Shown here: positions 6,998-8,910 of the stretch, one piece after another | How the letters are laid out: each line of letters opens with the position of its first letter | Position numbering within the stretch: the first letter of the stretch is position 1 | Source of the DNA: JACMNW01 sp031402355 | GTDB lineage: Bacteria > Pseudomonadota > Alphaproteobacteria > Rhodobacterales > Rhodobacteraceae | Direction of reading: 5' to 3' | DNA: 8,910 nucleotides | Assembly: GCA_031402355.1 (NCBI GenBank) | Contig: JANNSG010000189.1 | Coordinates: 1 to 8,910, forward strand | Made by a program: the position numbers and the translations under genes | Notes under the pieces: model-generated | Seen by the model: only the letters and a program-made list of their open reading frames with translations | Databases searched by the model: none | What the model was told of the DNA's origin: nothing

Positions 6998-7777
6998 ATG
7001 CCCACACAGTCTGACAAAGCCCGCGCATTTGCGGCCCTGCACCAACCCGGCAATCCCATTGTCATCTACAACATCTGGGACGCGGGGTCAGCCAAGACCA
7101 TCGAGGCGGCAGGTGCCCCCGCCCTGGCGACGGGCAGCAGCCCGGTGGCAACCGCGATGGGTTACCTCGATGGCGAAATCATCCCGCTGGACACGGTGCT
7201 GATGATCGTGCGGCGCATCGTAGACTGCATTTCGGTGCCGCTGTCGGTCGATTTTGAAGGCGGCTACGGTATTGATGCCGCAAGCATAACCGCCAATACG
7301 CGCCGCCTGATTGAGGCGGGCGCGATCGGGGTGAATTTTGAGGATCAGGTTGTAGGCGGCACCGGTCTTTACCCCATCGCCGCACAAGCCGCCCGCATTG
7401 CCGGGGTTGCAGCTGCCGGTGCCGCGACCAATGTGCCCCTGTTCGTAAATGCGCGGACCGATTTGTTTCTGAAAGCCCCGGCTGATCAACATGCGGGCCT
7501 GTTGGGCGAGGCAATCGAGCGTGCAAAGGCTTACGCAGCGGCAGGAGCTACGGGCTTTTTTGCGCCCGGTCTGACCGACCCTGCGTTGATCACTGCGCTG
7601 ATATCGACAACCACCTTGCCGGTGAACCTGTTGATGAGCCCTACAGCACAGCCTGCAGCCACGTTGGCGGCTTTGGGGGCCGCACGGCTTAGCCATGGGC
7701 CGTTTCCGTGGCGCGCGCAAATGGCGGCATTGGCGGCAGGATATGCGCACGCCACGGCGCATCTGGGCAAGGGCTGA
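6998..7777 (+). CDS. Isocitrate lyase/PEP mutase superfamily protein
   Basis: This 259-residue cytosolic enzyme has the (beta/alpha)8-barrel of the isocitrate lyase/phosphoenolpyruvate mutase superfamily, whose members make or break C-C or P-C bonds of small 2-oxo acids with Mg2+. Key elements are YNIWDAGSAKTIEAAGA (24-40), the substrate-binding GSSPVATAMGY (46-56), VDFEGGYG (84-91) with metal-site candidate Asp85, GVNFEDQ (111-117) with Glu115 and Asp116, and VNARTDLFL (150-158) with Asn151 and Arg153. The usual DxD metal pair reads Asp85-Phe-Glu87, a pattern found in the less-studied PEP mutase-like branch. I see no KKCGH motif of true isocitrate lyase and no methylisocitrate lyase equivalent, and the protein is shorter than either, so those names should not be used. 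2-Oxo acid lyase, oxaloacetate decarboxylase or phosphonate activities are all possible. A weak Shine-Dalgarno AAGG lies 10 bases before the ATG. It follows meaB by 78 bases with no clear terminator between. Confidence 0.88.
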   Translation: MPTQSDKARAFAALHQPGNPIVIYNIWDAGSAKTIEAAGAPALATGSSPVATAMGYLDGEIIPLDTVLMIVRRIVDCISVPLSVDFEGGYGIDAASITANTRRLIEAGAIGVNFEDQVVGGTGLYPIAAQAARIAGVAAAGAATNVPLFVNARTDLFLKAPADQHAGLLGEAIERAKAYAAAGATGFFAPGLTDPALITALISTTTLPVNLLMSPTAQPAATLAALGAARLSHGPFPWRAQMAALAAGYAHATAHLGKG

Positions 7778-7803
7778 CCTAACTGCCTGCTCCTTGACCA
7801 AAT

Positions 7804-7870
7804 ACTCATCCTTCCCTGTCGGTCACTCTTTGTGTGCCCAACGATGACTGCCCGACAGGAAAGGATGAGT
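7804..7870. repeat. 19-bp inverted repeat with 29-base spacer between convergent genes
   Basis: The left arm ACTCATCCTTCCCTGTCGG (7804-7822) and right arm CCGACAGGAAAGGATGAGT (7852-7870) pair at 18 of 19 positions. The spacer (7823-7851) can add a TCA/TGA helix (7823-7825 with 7845-7847). The repeat sits 26 bases after the stop of the PEP mutase-like gene and 10 bases after the stop of the convergent EamA gene, so a bidirectional terminator is the simplest reading. However, no T tract follows on either strand, the stem is long and the loop large for an intrinsic terminator. Other possibilities are a dispersed repeat element, an mRNA 3'-end stabiliser or a remnant of a small mobile element. 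No second copy was seen in this window. Confidence 0.8.
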
Positions 7871-7880
7871 GAGCCCGCCT

Positions 7881-8774
7881 TTACCGCGTGAAGATCAGCG
7901 CCAAGCCAAGAACCGCCAACGCTGCGCCGCAAAAGCTTTGCACCGTCGGGCGCTGTCCGGTGCGCAGCCACAGCAAGGGCAGGATGATCACCGGGGATGT
8001 CGCCGAAAGGGTGGCGATGATCCCGGTTTGCGACCCTTGCAGCGCATAGAGGAACAGCGTCATGCCCACCAGCAAGCCGATGATGGCGGTTATCGCAGTT
8101 AAGATCAGCGTCCCGCGGCCATATGTTTTGGGCGCGGCAGGCGCTAACGGCGTGGCCGCCAGCACTCCCATCGTCAGCCCGGATGCACCAACCCGGATAA
8201 GTGAGGCAACATAGGGGTCAAGCCCCGCCGTCATGACAGGGCGCGCGATAAGCGACCCTGCCGCTTGCCCGAAACCTGCGCAAAGGCCGAACATCACGCC
8301 GATCAAAAGGGTGCCCTGGACGGCTTCAAACCGGTGGGCGTTGGCGCCCGGTCGCCCCAGAATGGCAAGTGCGACGCCCGTTACGGCAATCGCAATGCCA
8401 AGAATGCCTTGCAACGGCAAAGCCTCGCCCAGCAAGAACCACCCCAAGATGGCAGCCATCGGGGCGTTCAGCGCAAAGATAGCGCCTGCGCGGCGCGGGC
8501 CGACGCGGCCGACAGCGGCAAACATAAAAGTGTCACCCAGAAAAATGCCGATCAGGCCTGATGCCATCAAGATACCCGCCGTTGCCCAATCCATTTCGAC
8601 CCACAGCCCGGCGGCCAAGACGATGATGCCCAGCAAGAGCGTGACAAAGCCTTGCCGGAACAGGTTGAAATGAAATGCCCCCAAGGCGCGCACCGGATCT
8701 GCCACCAAGAGCCCTGTGAAAGCCCAACAGGTGGCAGTGCCAAGGGCAGCGAGTTCGTGTAGCGGAAGTGCCAT
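7881..8774 (-). CDS. EamA family (drug/metabolite superfamily) transporter
   Basis: This 297-residue inner-membrane protein has ten predicted helices at roughly 8-25, 41-59, 64-81, 92-112, 119-140, 154-176, 186-207, 221-242, 250-270 and 277-295, arranged as two five-helix EamA repeats. Characteristic pieces are FRQGFVTLLLG in helix 2, the first-repeat signature RRAGAIFALNAPMAAILGWFLLGEALPLQGILGIAIAVTGVAL (residues 94-136, shown by GWFLLGE at 111-117) and the matching second-repeat SQTGIIATLSATSPVIILPL (248-267). Members export amino acids, metabolites or drugs, or take up small metabolites; the substrate cannot be inferred. AAAGG lies 7 bases before the ATG. The gene is divergent from an ArsR-like regulator starting 70 bases away, which may control it, and its stop codon abuts the large inverted repeat downstream. 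Confidence 0.92.
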   Translation of the reverse strand: MALPLHELAALGTATCWAFTGLLVADPVRALGAFHFNLFRQGFVTLLLGIIVLAAGLWVEMDWATAGILMASGLIGIFLGDTFMFAAVGRVGPRRAGAIFALNAPMAAILGWFLLGEALPLQGILGIAIAVTGVALAILGRPGANAHRFEAVQGTLLIGVMFGLCAGFGQAAGSLIARPVMTAGLDPYVASLIRVGASGLTMGVLAATPLAPAAPKTYGRGTLILTAITAIIGLLVGMTLFLYALQGSQTGIIATLSATSPVIILPLLWLRTGQRPTVQSFCGAALAVLGLALIFTR

Positions 8775-8808
8775 AGGTAGCCTTTCTGATTTTGGCTCTT
8801 ATGCACCA

Positions 8809-8837
8809 TTGCGCGGCTGGAATGCTACGCTTATCAT
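8809..8837 (+). promoter_or_regulatory. Candidate promoter of the ArsR-like gene
   Basis: TATCAT (8832-8837) matches the sigma-70 -10 consensus at five of six bases and lies 17 bases downstream of TTGCGC (8809-8814), which keeps the conserved TTG of the -35 element. Transcription would then begin at or within a base or two of the ATG at 8844, and no Shine-Dalgarno sequence is present before that ATG. Both facts point to a leaderless mRNA. The -35 match is weak, so this remains a prediction. Confidence 0.4.
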
Positions 8838-8843
8838 CGAACT

Positions 8844-8910
8844 ATGAACGATACGCCAAACATATCCCGCATTGCGGCGCTGATCGGGGATCCGGCACGC
8901 GCGAATATGC
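8844..8910 (+). CDS. ArsR-like HTH regulator, N-terminal fragment
   Basis: Only 22 codons are present before the right edge. They read MNDTPNISRIAALIGDPARA followed by Asn-Met. The pattern IxRIAALIGDPARANM is the typical first helix of ArsR-family winged-helix repressors, which bind DNA as dimers and are released by metals or small molecules. The frame agrees with the candidate promoter just upstream. Head-to-head placement with the EamA transporter suggests the two are co-regulated. Because only the first helix is visible, the assignment rests on one short motif and the inducer is unknown. Confidence 0.6.
   Translation, partial: MNDTPNISRIAALIGDPARANM

Noticed and set aside
8839..8849. GAAC repeated at 8839-8842 and 8846-8849 as an alphaproteobacterial LexA box
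   Set aside because: The known site needs a 7-base gap between GAAC/GTTC half-sites; here the gap is 3 bases and the second copy is not an exact fit in position.

Overview
The window looks like chromosomal DNA of an alphaproteobacterium, most likely a marine Rhodobacteraceae (Roseobacter-type) genome. The evidence is high GC throughout, a Hint_2-domain protein of the kind common in that group, a DUF3108 gene directly upstream of hrpB, and a MeaB-type GTPase. No tRNA, rRNA, CRISPR array, integrase or transposase is visible. Nearly all the DNA is accounted for by eight genes, the two at the window edges being incomplete.

Layout. (1) 1-1018, minus: a YbjJ-like MFS permease whose C-terminus lies outside the window. 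(2) 1019-1257: a divergent intergenic region. (3) 1258-2529, plus: an unusual two-domain protein, a nidogen-like NIDO domain joined to a Hint_2 autoprocessing-type domain. (4) 5780-2579, minus: a compact two-gene unit, an exported DUF3108 protein followed after 7 bases by the helicase gene hrpB. (5) 5781-5944: a divergent intergenic region with two operator-like inverted repeats that share the octamer TTGGCAAA. (6) 5945-6919, plus: the meaB GTPase. (7) 6998-7777, plus: an isocitrate lyase/PEP mutase superfamily enzyme, possibly cotranscribed with meaB. (8) 7778-7880: a convergent gap with a striking 19-bp inverted repeat. (9) 8774-7881, minus: an EamA drug/metabolite transporter. (10) 8844 to the window end, plus: the first 22 codons of an ArsR-like regulator, divergent from the transporter and possibly read from a leaderless transcript.

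How the genes relate. The region is mostly housekeeping and metabolic, not an obvious island. MeaB serves B12-dependent acyl-CoA mutases, and the neighbouring PEP mutase-like enzyme may act on a related small C-C bond substrate, but no mutase gene is in view. The least ordinary items are the NIDO-Hint fusion, the 19-bp inverted repeat between convergent genes, and the paired palindromes between the DUF3108 gene and meaB. I found no convincing new multi-gene system.
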